Positions 1 through 9,850 of a stretch of 64,000 bases of DNA are shown piece by piece. The stretch lies in NCBI GenBank assembly GCA_002382805.1, contig DGAD01000006.1, positions 91,914-155,913 on the forward strand, in the 5' to 3' direction. The stretch's first letter is position 1. Every line of letters starts with the position of its first letter. A program made the translations under genes and the position numbers. Under the pieces are notes generated by a model. It was given only the letters and a program-made list of their open reading frames with translations. It was not told where the DNA came from and did not search any database. This DNA comes from Clostridiales bacterium UBA4039 (lineage in GTDB: Bacteria; Bacillota; Clostridia; Lachnospirales; Vallitaleaceae).

Positions 1-96
1 AATATATATCACAGGTCCTTGGTCTTGATGCATCTTTTTAATCACATATTCTGTTTTTCCAGTCCCTGTGGCTCCTAATACAAATTGAAAACTCAT
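1..96 (-). CDS. addB: AddB-like helicase/nuclease subunit, N-terminal fragment
   Basis: Only the first 32 codons are inside the window; the gene runs off the left edge. The start ATG is at 96 with a good upstream AGGAGAGG site. The protein opens with MSFQFVLG followed by a P-loop, GATGTGKT (residues 8-15), a few residues from the N-terminus. This very early Walker A is typical of the AddB subunit of the AddAB double-strand-break repair helicase-nuclease in Firmicutes. So short a fragment could also belong to another P-loop ATPase, so the name is an inference. Confidence 0.5.
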   Translation of the reverse strand, partial: MSFQFVLGATGTGKTEYVIKKMHQDQGPVIYI

Positions 97-128
97 GCCT
101 CTCCTTTATACACCTTTATAATATATGT

Positions 129-398
129 TTATAGCTTCCAGTCTTGCCAATATGCATCGATTTCTTCATTTTCAATGGCTACAAGATAACGATCAACAAT
201 TTTAAACAGTTCTGCTTCATCATCCAAGTTCACTTGAACCTTCTGTCCTTGTTTAATTAATTTTTTGTTTTTTTGTTTTTTGACATATTCCTCAAACTTC
301 TCAACCCAATCATCAATATGCTCCTTTGTTATCTCCTCATATCCTGCCATTTCCGCTTTTATTTCTTCTATAAAATCCACTTTATCTAATGTAAACAT
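129..398 (-). CDS. Small hypothetical protein (89 aa)
   Basis: An 89-residue, highly charged and probably soluble protein with a predicted helical N-terminal half rich in Glu and Lys. I recognise no domain. The ATG is preceded by AGAGGTAAATTGA, a reasonable ribosome binding site, and codon use resembles the neighbours. It lies between the YjbQ gene (gap about 30 bases) and the AddB-like gene, all on the minus strand, so it probably belongs to the same transcript. No function can be assigned. Confidence 0.6.
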   Translation of the reverse strand: MFTLDKVDFIEEIKAEMAGYEEITKEHIDDWVEKFEEYVKKQKNKKLIKQGQKVQVNLDDEAELFKIVDRYLVAIENEEIDAYWQDWKL

Positions 399-429
399 TC
401 AATTTACCTCTTTCTGCCTTTTACTTTGG

Positions 430-846
430 CTATTCTCCAATAATCTTTACTAATACCCGTTTTTCTCTTTTTCCATCAAATTCTCCATAAAAAATCTGTT
501 CCCATGGACCAAAATCAAGCTTACCATCTGTAATAGCTACAACCACTTCCCGTCCCATAATGGTTCGTTTAAGGTGTGCATCGGCATTGTCTTCAAATCC
601 GTTGTGATTATAACGGTCATAGGGTTTTTCAGGTGCCAATGTCTCTAGCCACTTTTCAAAGTCTTTATGCAGACCAATCTCATCATCATTGATAAAGACA
701 CTGCTGGTAATATGCATGGCATTACACAATAGTAATCCTTCCTTGATTCCACTGTCAATTAATGCCACTTGTACATCTGACGTAATGTTAATCAAATCCC
801 TGCGGTGACTTGTTTTAAAAACTAACTCCTCTCGATATGTTTTCAT
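430..846 (-). CDS. YjbQ/UPF0047 family protein
   Basis: A 138-residue protein matching the YjbQ (UPF0047) family in length and layout. It has an N-terminal beta-rich section with NAMHITSSV in place of the usual HTTAG-like motif, then a central segment ending [18 protein letters not shown], and a C-terminal [14 protein letters not shown] motif typical of the family. YjbQ proteins form small trimers; some show weak thiamine-phosphate-synthase activity, but the physiological role is unsettled. It sits 11 bases downstream of the metallophosphoesterase gene, so the two are probably co-transcribed. Confidence 0.85.
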   Translation of the reverse strand: MKTYREELVFKTSHRRDLINITSDVQVALIDSGIKEGLLLCNAMHITSSVFINDDEIGLHKDFEKWLETLAPEKPYDRYNHNGFEDNADAHLKRTIMGREVVVAITDGKLDFGPWEQIFYGEFDGKREKRVLVKIIGE

Positions 847-857
847 AGTCTCCCTCC

Positions 858-1784
858 TTATTCTTCTTGTCGCTTTAACTTGTAGTAACTGCTGATATCA
901 TAAGGTCCTCGTATGATTTTTTTTGATATTTTAAGGTTACCTTCTTCATCTGGTCGCACTCTCCAGTCAATCAACATAATCTTACCTTGGGCAATCTCGA
1001 TACCGTTAATTCCGCGCGGATGAATACAACAACCGCAGTTAAAATACGGTGCTTCATTTTTTTTAGCGAGCTTAGGTCGGTGGGTATGCCCACAAATAAT
1101 AGCTACCTTTTTTCGGTTAATCCACTTAGTAAAATTCAGTTCAATCTTATGACGTTTTACACGATTTTTTGAAGGACTTGAGGGATTATGAAATCCAAGT
1201 ATATGCAAAAATCTCCAAAAATATCGTAAAGAAAGCATGGATATCGGCCATAATTTATCATTGAATAAATCTCCCTGATGCCCATGTACTAATAACATTT
1301 CTTGACCTGTTTTTTTATACTTAAGTATTATACTTTCAGGTACAGATATCCGATCAAATAAATCTTTGCTTTGATCTAAATACTCATCCTCAAAATGATA
1401 TAGATATTTTCTGACCCATGCATTGCTTTTTAAGTATATATTGTGGTTTCCATATACCATTTTTAAGCGATTCGATCGAAAAAACTTTCTTAGCAACATA
1501 AATACATCACTGTGTGCACTCATGATAACTCTAAAATCAGCATGCTCCCATAGCTCGTCCCCATCACCTAATTCATAGTATTCATACCCTTCTTCATAGT
1601 ATTTTTCTAAGGCATGATAATATATGTTTTGGTTGTGAGCAAATTCATCGGACATACTGTTGTCTCCACGATGAATGTCACTAAAAAAAATAATACGATC
1701 ACTATCATCAAATTCAATGGTTTGTGCTTTTTTATAGCATTCATTCAGCCTTTGAATAGTTTTTACTTTCATCATTTCAATCAT
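858..1784 (-). CDS. Calcineurin-like metallophosphoesterase
   Basis: A protein of about 305-308 residues with the full set of metallophosphoesterase motifs in order: [10 protein letters not shown] (near residue 34), [25 protein letters not shown] and CGHTHRP. These supply the Asp, His and Asn ligands of a two-metal centre. The layout resembles the UDP-2,3-diacylglucosamine hydrolase-like branch, but the substrate cannot be read from the sequence and there are no lipid A genes nearby. Starts at 1784, 1775 and 1772 are possible; the AAGGA site at about 1790 best fits the ATG at 1775. It is first in a minus-strand group with YjbQ. Confidence 0.85.
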   Translation of the reverse strand: MIEMMKVKTIQRLNECYKKAQTIEFDDSDRIIFFSDIHRGDNSMSDEFAHNQNIYYHALEKYYEEGYEYYELGDGDELWEHADFRVIMSAHSDVFMLLRKFFRSNRLKMVYGNHNIYLKSNAWVRKYLYHFEDEYLDQSKDLFDRISVPESIILKYKKTGQEMLLVHGHQGDLFNDKLWPISMLSLRYFWRFLHILGFHNPSSPSKNRVKRHKIELNFTKWINRKKVAIICGHTHRPKLAKKNEAPYFNCGCCIHPRGINGIEIAQGKIMLIDWRVRPDEEGNLKISKKIIRGPYDISSYYKLKRQEE

Positions 1785-1820
1785 ATCCTTTCATTTATAT
1801 TATATCATGTTTTGTTAGAA

Positions 1821-1863
1821 AAAAAAGCTACAGCACTAACAATTTGTTAGCGCTGCAGCTTTT
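1821..1863 (-). terminator. Terminator of the PFOR gene
   Basis: A long imperfect hairpin (arms about 1823-1840 and 1846-1863, two mismatches) is followed on the minus strand by a run of T. It lies about 37 bases past the PFOR stop codon and is a convincing intrinsic terminator. Confidence 0.8.
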
Positions 1864-1899
1864 ATACATATATATTATGTGTATAATAATGTCTTTTGA

Positions 1900-4800
1900 T
1901 TATACAGTATAATCCATGTTCGCCATTCTCACATAGCTATCATAACGCTCTTTTGCGTTTTGTTCAGCTTGCTTGAACATATCTTCAGCGATTTCTGGGA
2001 ATTGATTCATTAATGAAGTGTAACGTACTTCACCTTGTAAGAATTCTTGGAAATCAGCTGTAGGCTCTTTTGAATCAAGAACAAATGGATTCTTACCATC
2101 TTCAGCAAGTAATGGATTAAATCTCCATAAGTGCCAGTATCCAGCTTCAACTGCTTTTTTCATTCTTTCTTGTGATTTACCCATACCTACTTTAATTCCA
2201 TGGTTGATACATGGAGCATATACGATAAGTAGTGATGGTCCATCATAACTTTCAGCTTCTTGTAAAGCTTTCATGAATTGGTTTTGGTTAGCGCCCATAG
2301 CACATTGAGCAACATATACATAGCCATATGTTGTTGCAATCATACCAAGGTCTTTTTTCTTAACTTTTTTACCTGAAGCAGCAAATTTAGCAACTGCAGC
2401 TGTTGGTGTTGCTTTTGAAGATTGTCCACCTGTATTTGAGTATACTTCTGTATCAAATACAAGAACGTTAACGTTTTCACCACTTGCAAGAACGTGGTCA
2501 AGACCGCCGTAACCGATGTCATACGCCCATCCGTCACCACCAACAATCCATACGGATTTTTTAACAAGGTAATCTTTGTTTGTTTCAATATCAGCAAGAA
2601 GTTGGTTCGCTTCTTCGCTTCCAAGATCTGTTCCAAATAAAGCAACAACTTTTTTAGATGTCTCTTTTGATGCATCCGCATCATTCATGCTGTCAATCCA
2701 TGCTTGAAGTGTTGATTTTACATCTTCACTTGTATCAAGTGCTAAGATTGCTTCCATTTGAACACGAAGTTGGTTACGGATTTGTTTAACACCCATAGCC
2801 ATACCATATCCATACTCAGCGTTATCTTCAAATAATGAGTTCGCCCAAGCTGGACCTTTGCCTTCTGCATTGGTTGTATAAACTGTTGAAGGTGCAGAAC
2901 CACCCCAAATTGAAGAACATCCAGTTGCGTTGGCAACCAACATACGGTCTCCGTATAATTGTGTAATATCTTTTAGGTATGGAGTCTCTCCACAACCTGC
3001 ACAAGCTCCTGAGAACTCCATTAATGGTTGTGCAAACTGACTTCCTTTTACTGTACCTGTACTTACATATGTATCTTTGTAAGATACATTTTCAGATACA
3101 TAATCCCAGTTTTCGATTTCTTTTTCTTGTGTTTCGATTGGCTTCATAACAAGTGCTTTGTTCTTTGCAGGACAAATATCAGCACAGTTTCCACAACCTT
3201 GACAGTCAAGAACATCTACTTGCATTACATACTCAAGTCCGTCGAATCCTTTTCCTTTTGGTCCAACAGTGATAAGACCTTCAGGTGCATTTGCTTTTTC
3301 ATCACCATCTAATAAGAATGGACGAATAGAAGCATGTGGACATACGAATGAACATTGGTTACATTGAATACAGTTTTCTGGCATCCACTCAGGAACGTTA
3401 ACAGCAATACCACGTTTTTCATATGCTGCAGTACCTTGTGGGAATGTACCGTCTTCTGCGCCAACAAATGCAGAAACAGGAAGATCATCACCTTTTTGTG
3501 CATTTACAGGACGAAGAATGTTTTTAACGAATTCTGGTACATTAGCATCTGCTTCGATTGTATCTTCAGCATTTGCCCAGTCAGCCGGAACTTCTACTTT
3601 GATTAATGCATCTTGACCTGCGTCAATTGCATCATAGTTTAATTTAACAATCTTTTCACCTTTTTTGCCATATGCTTTTTCAGCATATTCTTTCATGAAC
3701 TTCACAGCATCTTCTGCTGGAATTACATTCGCTAACTTGAAGAATGCAGATTGCATAATTGTGTTGATACGATTTCCTAAGCCAATTTTTTGTGCTAAGT
3801 CAACAGCATCGATAATATATAGGTTAACGTCTTTTTCAGCGATTTCACGCTTTAATTCACCTGGAAGGTGCTCGTTAAGCTCTTCAGCAGTCCATTGTGT
3901 ATTAAGTACAAATGTACCACCTTGAACTAAACCTTTTAACAAGTCATATTTATCCACATAGGATTGATTATGACATGCTACAAAGTCAACTTCATCAAGT
4001 AAGTATGTTGATTGGATTCTCTCTTTACCAAAACGTAAGTGAGAAACCGTAATACCACCGGATTTTTTAGAGTCATAGCTGAAGTAACCTTGAGCATATA
4101 AGTCTGTTTTATCTCCAATGATTTTGATTGTGTTCTTGTTCGCTCCAACAGTACCGTCAGATCCAAGACCCCAGAACTTACAACGACGTGTTCCTTCTTT
4201 TTCAGTTACAATTCTTTCCTCTTCAACTAATGAAAGGTTTGTGACGTCATCATTAATACCTAATGTGAAGTTATTTTTAGGTGCAGCTGCATCTAAGTTT
4301 TTGTATACTGCAAGTATTTGTGAAGGAGTTGTGTCTTTTGATCCAAGACCATAGCGTCCACCAACAACAACAGGTGTTCTGTCTGAGTTGTAGAATACTG
4401 AACGAACGTCTAAGTATAATGGTTCTCCAGTTGCACCTGGCTCTTTTGTACGGTCAAGCACAGCAATTTTTTCTACAGTTTTTGGTAAAGCTTCTAAGAA
4501 ATGCTTTGTTGAGAAAGGACGGTATAATCGTACTTTAAGTACTCCGACTTTTTCGCCTTTGTTCATTAAGTATTCAACTGTCTCTTCAATTGTATCTGTT
4601 ACTGATCCCATTGCAATAATCACTTTTGTAGCATCAGCAGCACCTACGTAATCAAATAAGTTGTACTCACGACCAACGACTTTACTGATTTTCTTCATGT
4701 AATCTTCAACAATTGCTGGAACAGCTTCGTAGAAATTATTTGATGATTCTTTTGCTTGGAAGAAAATATCAGGGTTTTGAGCTGTACCACGAGTAACAGG

Positions 4801-5442
4801 ACGCTCAGGATTAAGTCCGTTATTTCTAAATGCTCTTACAGCATCCATATCTACAAGTTGCTTGAAGTCATCATAATCGATCATTTCAATTTTTTGTACT
4901 TCATGAGATGTTCTAAATCCATCAAAGAAATGTACAAAAGGTACACGTGACTTAATCGTTGCAAGGTGAGCTACACCACCTAAGTCCATAACTTCTTGAA
5001 CACTACCAGATGCTAACATAGCAAAACCAGTTTGTCTTGCAGCCATTACGTCAGAATGGTCACCAAAAATTGATAATGCATGACCTGCAAGTGCACGAGC
5101 ACTAACATGGAATACACATGGTAATAATTCACCAGCGATTTTGTACATGTTAGGAATCATCAAAAGTAATCCTTGAGAAGCTGTATACGTTGTTGTTAAT
5201 GCTCCTGCTTGAAGAGAACCGTGAACAGCACCTGATGCTCCACCTTCAGATTGTAATTCTGTTACACTAACTTCTTGTCCGAAAATGTTTTTTTGACCAT
5301 GGGCAGCCCACTCGTCAACATTCTCAGCCATTGGAGAAGATGGAGTAATAGGATAGATAGCTGCTACGTCTGTAAATGCATAAGATACATATGCAGCGGC
5401 TTGGTTACCGTCCATCGTCTTCATAACTTTTTTGTTAGACAT
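1900..5442 (-). CDS. nifJ: Pyruvate:ferredoxin (flavodoxin) oxidoreductase
   Basis: A single-chain PFOR of 1180 residues, the usual length. It oxidises pyruvate with CoA to acetyl-CoA and CO2 and passes electrons to ferredoxin in the cytoplasm. Visible elements are the N-terminal domain with PITPSSPMAE, the CoA-binding central part, two ferredoxin-type clusters CIQCNQCSFVCPH (about residue 690) and CQGCGNCADICP (about 750), the proximal-cluster motif CAGCGET (about 813), and the thiamine-diphosphate region GGDGWAYDIGYGG (about 965). I placed the start at 5442 because AAGGAGGTATAATA precedes that ATG; an upstream in-frame start at 5505 lacks such a site. The gene appears monocistronic and feeds AdhE and acetate-forming routes. 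Confidence 0.97.
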   Translation of the reverse strand: MSNKKVMKTMDGNQAAAYVSYAFTDVAAIYPITPSSPMAENVDEWAAHGQKNIFGQEVSVTELQSEGGASGAVHGSLQAGALTTTYTASQGLLLMIPNMYKIAGELLPCVFHVSARALAGHALSIFGDHSDVMAARQTGFAMLASGSVQEVMDLGGVAHLATIKSRVPFVHFFDGFRTSHEVQKIEMIDYDDFKQLVDMDAVRAFRNNGLNPERPVTRGTAQNPDIFFQAKESSNNFYEAVPAIVEDYMKKISKVVGREYNLFDYVGAADATKVIIAMGSVTDTIEETVEYLMNKGEKVGVLKVRLYRPFSTKHFLEALPKTVEKIAVLDRTKEPGATGEPLYLDVRSVFYNSDRTPVVVGGRYGLGSKDTTPSQILAVYKNLDAAAPKNNFTLGINDDVTNLSLVEEERIVTEKEGTRRCKFWGLGSDGTVGANKNTIKIIGDKTDLYAQGYFSYDSKKSGGITVSHLRFGKERIQSTYLLDEVDFVACHNQSYVDKYDLLKGLVQGGTFVLNTQWTAEELNEHLPGELKREIAEKDVNLYIIDAVDLAQKIGLGNRINTIMQSAFFKLANVIPAEDAVKFMKEYAEKAYGKKGEKIVKLNYDAIDAGQDALIKVEVPADWANAEDTIEADANVPEFVKNILRPVNAQKGDDLPVSAFVGAEDGTFPQGTAAYEKRGIAVNVPEWMPENCIQCNQCSFVCPHASIRPFLLDGDEKANAPEGLITVGPKGKGFDGLEYVMQVDVLDCQGCGNCADICPAKNKALVMKPIETQEKEIENWDYVSENVSYKDTYVSTGTVKGSQFAQPLMEFSGACAGCGETPYLKDITQLYGDRMLVANATGCSSIWGGSAPSTVYTTNAEGKGPAWANSLFEDNAEYGYGMAMGVKQIRNQLRVQMEAILALDTSEDVKSTLQAWIDSMNDADASKETSKKVVALFGTDLGSEEANQLLADIETNKDYLVKKSVWIVGGDGWAYDIGYGGLDHVLASGENVNVLVFDTEVYSNTGGQSSKATPTAAVAKFAASGKKVKKKDLGMIATTYGYVYVAQCAMGANQNQFMKALQEAESYDGPSLLIVYAPCINHGIKVGMGKSQERMKKAVEAGYWHLWRFNPLLAEDGKNPFVLDSKEPTADFQEFLQGEVRYTSLMNQFPEIAEDMFKQAEQNAKERYDSYVRMANMDYTV

Positions 5443-5549
5443 TATTATACCTCCTTGAAATTTAAAAAAATATGTTTTTGGGTCAACTGCTAAGCAGTCT
5501 ACCATATATATAAACTCTACGCTTAAACAAGGTCTTTAAGCATAAAGTC

Positions 5550-5578
5550 ATTATATCAGTTTCATGTTTTAAAGTAAA
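5550..5578 (-). promoter_or_regulatory. nifJ: Candidate promoter of the PFOR gene
   Basis: On the minus strand, TATAAT (5550-5555) lies 17 bases from TTTACT (5573-5578). The -10 box is perfect and the -35 box poor. It would give a leader of roughly 100 bases before the PFOR start. The -35 overlaps the end of the upstream transporter gene. Confidence 0.4.
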
Positions 5579-6522
5579 CTATAGAACACTCCAAGAACAA
5601 AATAACTGAGCACGCCGGAAATTCCAGGCGTCATCAACCATCCTATCAAAATACGTCTTAATAATTTAAAGTTGATGATTCGATAATCTTTTATTAATCC
5701 AATCCCTATAAGCGCACCGACAACAGCTTGACTTGTCGAAACCGGTATACCGATGCGTGCATACAAATAAACGGTAATACCCGAAGCAATAACCACTAAA
5801 AATCCTGTCACATTTGACAAAGGAACAATCCCATTGCCTACAGTTTTCATCACCGGCTTTGAATAGGTTAATGCACCTATTGCAATGGCTAAGCCCCCTA
5901 AAAGTCCTGCATATGTTCGAAAAGCTTCGCTTGACACTGACGAAACAACGCCAAATACATTCGCTACATTGTTCGCTCCCAAACTATATGCTCCAAAAAT
6001 CCCTGCAAATATATATCCAAACCAAATAAATGACTGAAAAAAACGAAATTTGGTCAAGCGTTCTTCAAAATATTTTTTTACAATGCCATACAAAAGCATG
6101 GCAAAAACCATTCCGCCAATCGGCGTAAAAATCCAAGCCCCTACAAACGCTTTAGTCTGATCAAGCGCTCCTTGGCCCATGAGCAATCCATGCCCCATGA
6201 TCGCTCCAATAACCGCCTGACTCGTGGATACCGGCAATCGAAGCTTCGTCATTAAAAGCACCGTTATCCCTGCTGCAAACATGACTATTGCCGCAACAAA
6301 CATTGTAGAGATTCCATTTACTCTTGAAAATGCACTGACTTTTTCAATGCCGTTATTGCCTTCTAACACTGCACCTAATGTTACAAATATCGCAGTCAAA
6401 ACAATTGCAAGGCGGTAAGAAACAACACGACTATAAACAGCCGTACCAAAAATATTGGCTGAATCGTTCGCTCCTAAACCCCAGCCAAGAAATACACCGG
6501 ACAATAATGATAAAACACTCAT
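5569..6522 (-). CDS. PiT family inorganic phosphate transporter
   Basis: A 317-residue, very hydrophobic protein with the inverted-repeat PiT layout. The signature GANDSANIFGTAV occurs near residue 18 and its counterpart GANNVANVFG near residue 180, each followed by a PVSTSQAVVGA-type segment. These motifs bind phosphate and the coupling ion. About 9-10 membrane segments are expected. Its ATG overlaps the stop codon of the DUF47 gene by one base (TAATG), so the two are translationally coupled, a standard PiT/DUF47 pair. It supplies low-affinity phosphate uptake. Confidence 0.93.
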   Translation of the reverse strand: MSVLSLLSGVFLGWGLGANDSANIFGTAVYSRVVSYRLAIVLTAIFVTLGAVLEGNNGIEKVSAFSRVNGISTMFVAAIVMFAAGITVLLMTKLRLPVSTSQAVIGAIMGHGLLMGQGALDQTKAFVGAWIFTPIGGMVFAMLLYGIVKKYFEERLTKFRFFQSFIWFGYIFAGIFGAYSLGANNVANVFGVVSSVSSEAFRTYAGLLGGLAIAIGALTYSKPVMKTVGNGIVPLSNVTGFLVVIASGITVYLYARIGIPVSTSQAVVGALIGIGLIKDYRIINFKLLRRILIGWLMTPGISGVLSYFVLGVFYSLL

Positions 6523-7181
6523 TAAATCCTCCTAGCCGCTAAAATAATCTCAACTTCATCGGATAAGTCCTCAATATTGTCTGAGACTTTTACTACTAGA
6601 TTGATTAAGGCTTTTAATTGATTTTTATAGGCTAGTTCTACGGATGATAGTTCAAAAATCTGTCGGATGACTGCATTTTCTATTGCATCAACTTGTGACT
6701 CAAGCTTTTCTATGTGCTCCAAGTCGGATAAGACATCCTCCAAATTATAGTCCGATACAATTTTATGCATCAAATCAATGTATATATTTAATTGTTGATG
6801 TGTGATTGTGTTGATTTCTATAATATATTGAATCAACCATTTAGGTAGCTGTATTTGTTCATAGACCATCATCTGCACAATATCTTCCGCCAAATCAGCC
6901 ACATAGTCAAGGCCTTCAATTAATCGCATTGTTGACTTTCGATTATCTACAAGAAACCCACCATTTAAAAGATAGCGAATCACTTCATGGCGAACTTGGT
7001 CCGCCTGATTTTCAAGCTGACTTATCCCTTCTACCATTGCTGACAACGCTTTATGTGTGTCGTGTTGTGACGTCTCCTGAATCTGTTCAAGACACATTTG
7101 ATATGTTTCAAAACACTTTAAAACAAGGCTTGAATGCAGTTCTAACTGTTCAATGATCTTATTTGCTTTGGAAAAAAACAC
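6522..7181 (-). CDS. DUF47 (PhoU-like) partner of the phosphate transporter
   Basis: An all-helical protein of about 219 residues of the DUF47/YkaA family, distant relatives of PhoU that accompany PiT transporters and are thought to regulate them. Conserved features include the helix with NQADQVRHEVIRYLL and the segment RLIEGLDYVADLAEDI. I favour the GTG at 7181 (MFFSKANK...), which has GGTGGTG upstream and gives the usual family N-terminus; an in-frame GTG at 7199 is also possible. It ends inside the start codon of the PiT gene. Confidence 0.88.
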   Translation of the reverse strand: MFFSKANKIIEQLELHSSLVLKCFETYQMCLEQIQETSQHDTHKALSAMVEGISQLENQADQVRHEVIRYLLNGGFLVDNRKSTMRLIEGLDYVADLAEDIVQMMVYEQIQLPKWLIQYIIEINTITHQQLNIYIDLMHKIVSDYNLEDVLSDLEHIEKLESQVDAIENAVIRQIFELSSVELAYKNQLKALINLVVKVSDNIEDLSDEVEIILAARRI

Positions 7182-7251
7182 AACTTCACCACCAATCACT
7201 CTCTATTATATCATTTATGTTTATTGTATACAAGGTGCATTAAAAACTTTT

Positions 7252-7953
7252 TTAGTTAAGATAGCTTGCATATTTTCCAATTGTATTAATATCCAATAAT
7301 CGAAACGTATTTTGATAATAATCCAACAGACCTTCCTCTTTCATCCGAGATAATTCTCTTGACATTGAAGGTCTGGACACATTCAAAAATTCTGCCAACT
7401 CATTACGATTAAACCGTATATCAAAAGTTTGTTTTTGTTGACGCTGATGCTCTTCCATCAAAAATTTCGCTAATTTTCCCCGCATGCTTTTAATCGATAG
7501 ATAACTCACTTTACGGTTTAATGCCAAGGCCTTGTCTGAAATCAGATGCAACAGATTGATTGTAAGTTGACGATGGCCTTGACACATATGGCTACATTGA
7601 CTAACAATAACTTCCGGCTTAATAAAAAGCACATTGGTCTCTGTATTAGCCATAACCGTTGCCGGCCATTGGTTGATAGACGAAAACGCTACCATCTCAC
7701 CAAAGATGCTGCCCACTCCAAGAATGCTCATCATAATCCGTTCACCAGCCTCATTCGTTTTTGTCACTTTTACCTCCCCTTCAAGCACAACCCCAATTCC
7801 GGTAAAAGGATGCCCCTCTAGAGTGATCAAATCATTGGCTTGATAGCGCTGTCTTGAAGGCTGCAAACAATTCAATACATATTCCAGTTCTTTGATATCA
7901 ATATTTGCAAATAAGGGTATCTCCAACAAATTTTCAATATATTTTCGTTCCAA
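7252..7953 (-). CDS. Crp/Fnr family transcription regulator
   Basis: A 233-residue regulator with an N-terminal cyclic-nucleotide-binding-like beta roll (about residues 10-125, with GSIFGEMVAF) and a C-terminal winged helix (about 150-225). The recognition helix region contains NRNELAEFLNVSRPSMSREL. It lacks the cysteine set of an Fnr iron-sulfur cluster, so the ligand is unknown. It is the last gene of the long minus-strand run beginning at 15411, 14 bases after the multi-GAF gene; sensing by the GAF protein and transcriptional output by this one may be linked, which is inference. Confidence 0.92.
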   Translation of the reverse strand: MERKYIENLLEIPLFANIDIKELEYVLNCLQPSRQRYQANDLITLEGHPFTGIGVVLEGEVKVTKTNEAGERIMMSILGVGSIFGEMVAFSSINQWPATVMANTETNVLFIKPEVIVSQCSHMCQGHRQLTINLLHLISDKALALNRKVSYLSIKSMRGKLAKFLMEEHQRQQKQTFDIRFNRNELAEFLNVSRPSMSRELSRMKEEGLLDYYQNTFRLLDINTIGKYASYLN

Positions 7954-7967
7954 AAAACCCCTTCTCT

Positions 7968-9842
7968 CTACTTTTCATCTAAAAAAACCGCTTTTTCAAC
8001 CTGGCTCAAAACCTTCTCAAGCCCTTGTCCATCTTCAACCAGTAAAATCTTATATACATAGTCTTGTTCCAAAGAGCTACAAAGCTGTTCGCGCATATGG
8101 TCGGTGTATACTAAAATAGCCAAAGTATTTTTATCAAGCCAAAAACAATACTTGTTTTGTTCCTTAATATGGCTTATATCTTTGCGAGAAAATAGGGACT
8201 TGTCTTTTGCGGATGCAATAATAACATAAAACGCCTCCGTACTATATTGCATATTATCAATAAGTTCAGCAACCATGTTCTTAAAGTCTTTTGCTTCATC
8301 CCGAAGAAAATGTGCTTTGACGTTCTCAACTTCATTAAGCTGCTTAATCATAGGTGCAATATGGTTTGAAATCGTTTCAAGTGTCAATAGATTTTCTTGG
8401 GAAAACATCACCCCATTTTCTATTGAAAACAAGCATACGACACCAATTAACTCCGGTACAATATAGTCAATATGCATCGGTACAATGATGGCTCCTTGAA
8501 CAATATCATATAATTCATCTGTATAGATTTGTGCAAAAGCATCGGCAACATCATCCGCTGAATATTTTATAACTACTCGCCCATTTTGCAAAGCTTCCAT
8601 ATCCTGATTCAAGAAAAACGCTGTTTCATCCGTATGAAATCCCACGCTGTTACGAATAGAAAACGCATTACTCTCTGGATTATACATCGCTAGACAGCTC
8701 GTCTTATATCCAAAAGCAACCTTTAATGTCTCTAATGCAAGTTCACCTAAAGCATCAATATCTTGCGCAAGATTCAAATTTTTAACTAGCGTGTTCATCA
8801 CTTGTAATCGCGTAATTTTTTCATCTAAGGATTGTCGATGTGCTTTAAGTGTCTCTACATTCCTCGCATTGATAACTGCTATATATGTTGCCGAGGCTAA
8901 ACTTTCAATCAATTCAAAAATTTCCCTGTCATACTCCGTATTATTGATTTTCTTACTTAATGTTACAAATCCAAGTAAATATCCATCATTCACTAGATTG
9001 ATAATGTACTTGGGTTCATGCGTATCGAGGGCATGAATGGAAGATGAAAAATACTGCTTAAACAGCTGTTGATCCTCTGCATCTTCATAATCAATGACCA
9101 CTTTTCCCTGTAGATTCTTCACCTCTTTGCTTTGAATGCTTGATGGTCTAAAACTGACTTTATTATATACATCAATCATTCCCATACATTCATAGCGTTG
9201 TCCAATCGTATCATAAATATAAATCGATGTAATTCGACTTTGGGTCAGCTCCGAAAACACACTATTGGTCATTTGTACAACCCTGCGTACATTCAACTCG
9301 CTTAGCAGCGCTTTTGACGCTTGATTAATCGCAAAAAGATTAAATACTTTGGCATCAAGTTTTTTCTTCACCTGTTCTAATGCATTATAGGAATCATAAT
9401 GCGACAGTGACAGACTAAAAAGATTCATAAGGGCATTGGCAATAATCAAATCCGCATCCAATACACGTTCTTTATTAAACACCACAAACCCAAGTAAGCT
9501 CTTGTCCATAATAAGAGGAATAGCATACTTAGGTTTTTCTTCTAAAAACAACTCTGTAGGGATATAGTCTCCTAAACGTTCTTCATCCACCAACCCTGCA
9601 TGAAAGTAAACCAATTCATCATGATGCGCCTGTTTAGGAAAAAAAATGTGCGGATTGTAACCCTCTGTATTTTTTACGACTTTATACGTACCTTGACTTT
9701 CAACAATAAGCACACATGACGAAGGATGTATCAACTCCATCGAAAAATCATAGATATACTCTAACATGTTTTCTAGCGAAAAACGCTGCGAAAAAAACTC
9801 AATCGCATTCACGAGTTTTATATATTGGTCGGTCTGCTGCAT
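7968..9842 (-). CDS. Multi-GAF sensor protein without a recognised output domain
   Basis: A 624-residue soluble protein that appears to contain three tandem GAF-like modules (about residues 15-160, 185-330 and 355-500), each starting with an amphipathic helix. One example is IEFFSQRFSLENMLEYI at the N-terminus. The last 120 residues form an alpha/beta segment that could be a degenerate GGDEF fold, but no GGDEF, kinase, HD or HTH motif is visible. There is no membrane segment. It sits between an SH3 lipoprotein and a Crp/Fnr regulator with gaps of 8 and 14 bases, so a signalling role in this operon is likely but the ligand and output are unknown. Confidence 0.75.
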   Translation of the reverse strand: MQQTDQYIKLVNAIEFFSQRFSLENMLEYIYDFSMELIHPSSCVLIVESQGTYKVVKNTEGYNPHIFFPKQAHHDELVYFHAGLVDEERLGDYIPTELFLEEKPKYAIPLIMDKSLLGFVVFNKERVLDADLIIANALMNLFSLSLSHYDSYNALEQVKKKLDAKVFNLFAINQASKALLSELNVRRVVQMTNSVFSELTQSRITSIYIYDTIGQRYECMGMIDVYNKVSFRPSSIQSKEVKNLQGKVVIDYEDAEDQQLFKQYFSSSIHALDTHEPKYIINLVNDGYLLGFVTLSKKINNTEYDREIFELIESLASATYIAVINARNVETLKAHRQSLDEKITRLQVMNTLVKNLNLAQDIDALGELALETLKVAFGYKTSCLAMYNPESNAFSIRNSVGFHTDETAFFLNQDMEALQNGRVVIKYSADDVADAFAQIYTDELYDIVQGAIIVPMHIDYIVPELIGVVCLFSIENGVMFSQENLLTLETISNHIAPMIKQLNEVENVKAHFLRDEAKDFKNMVAELIDNMQYSTEAFYVIIASAKDKSLFSRKDISHIKEQNKYCFWLDKNTLAILVYTDHMREQLCSSLEQDYVYKILLVEDGQGLEKVLSQVEKAVFLDEK

Positions 9843-9850
9843 AGAGCCCC

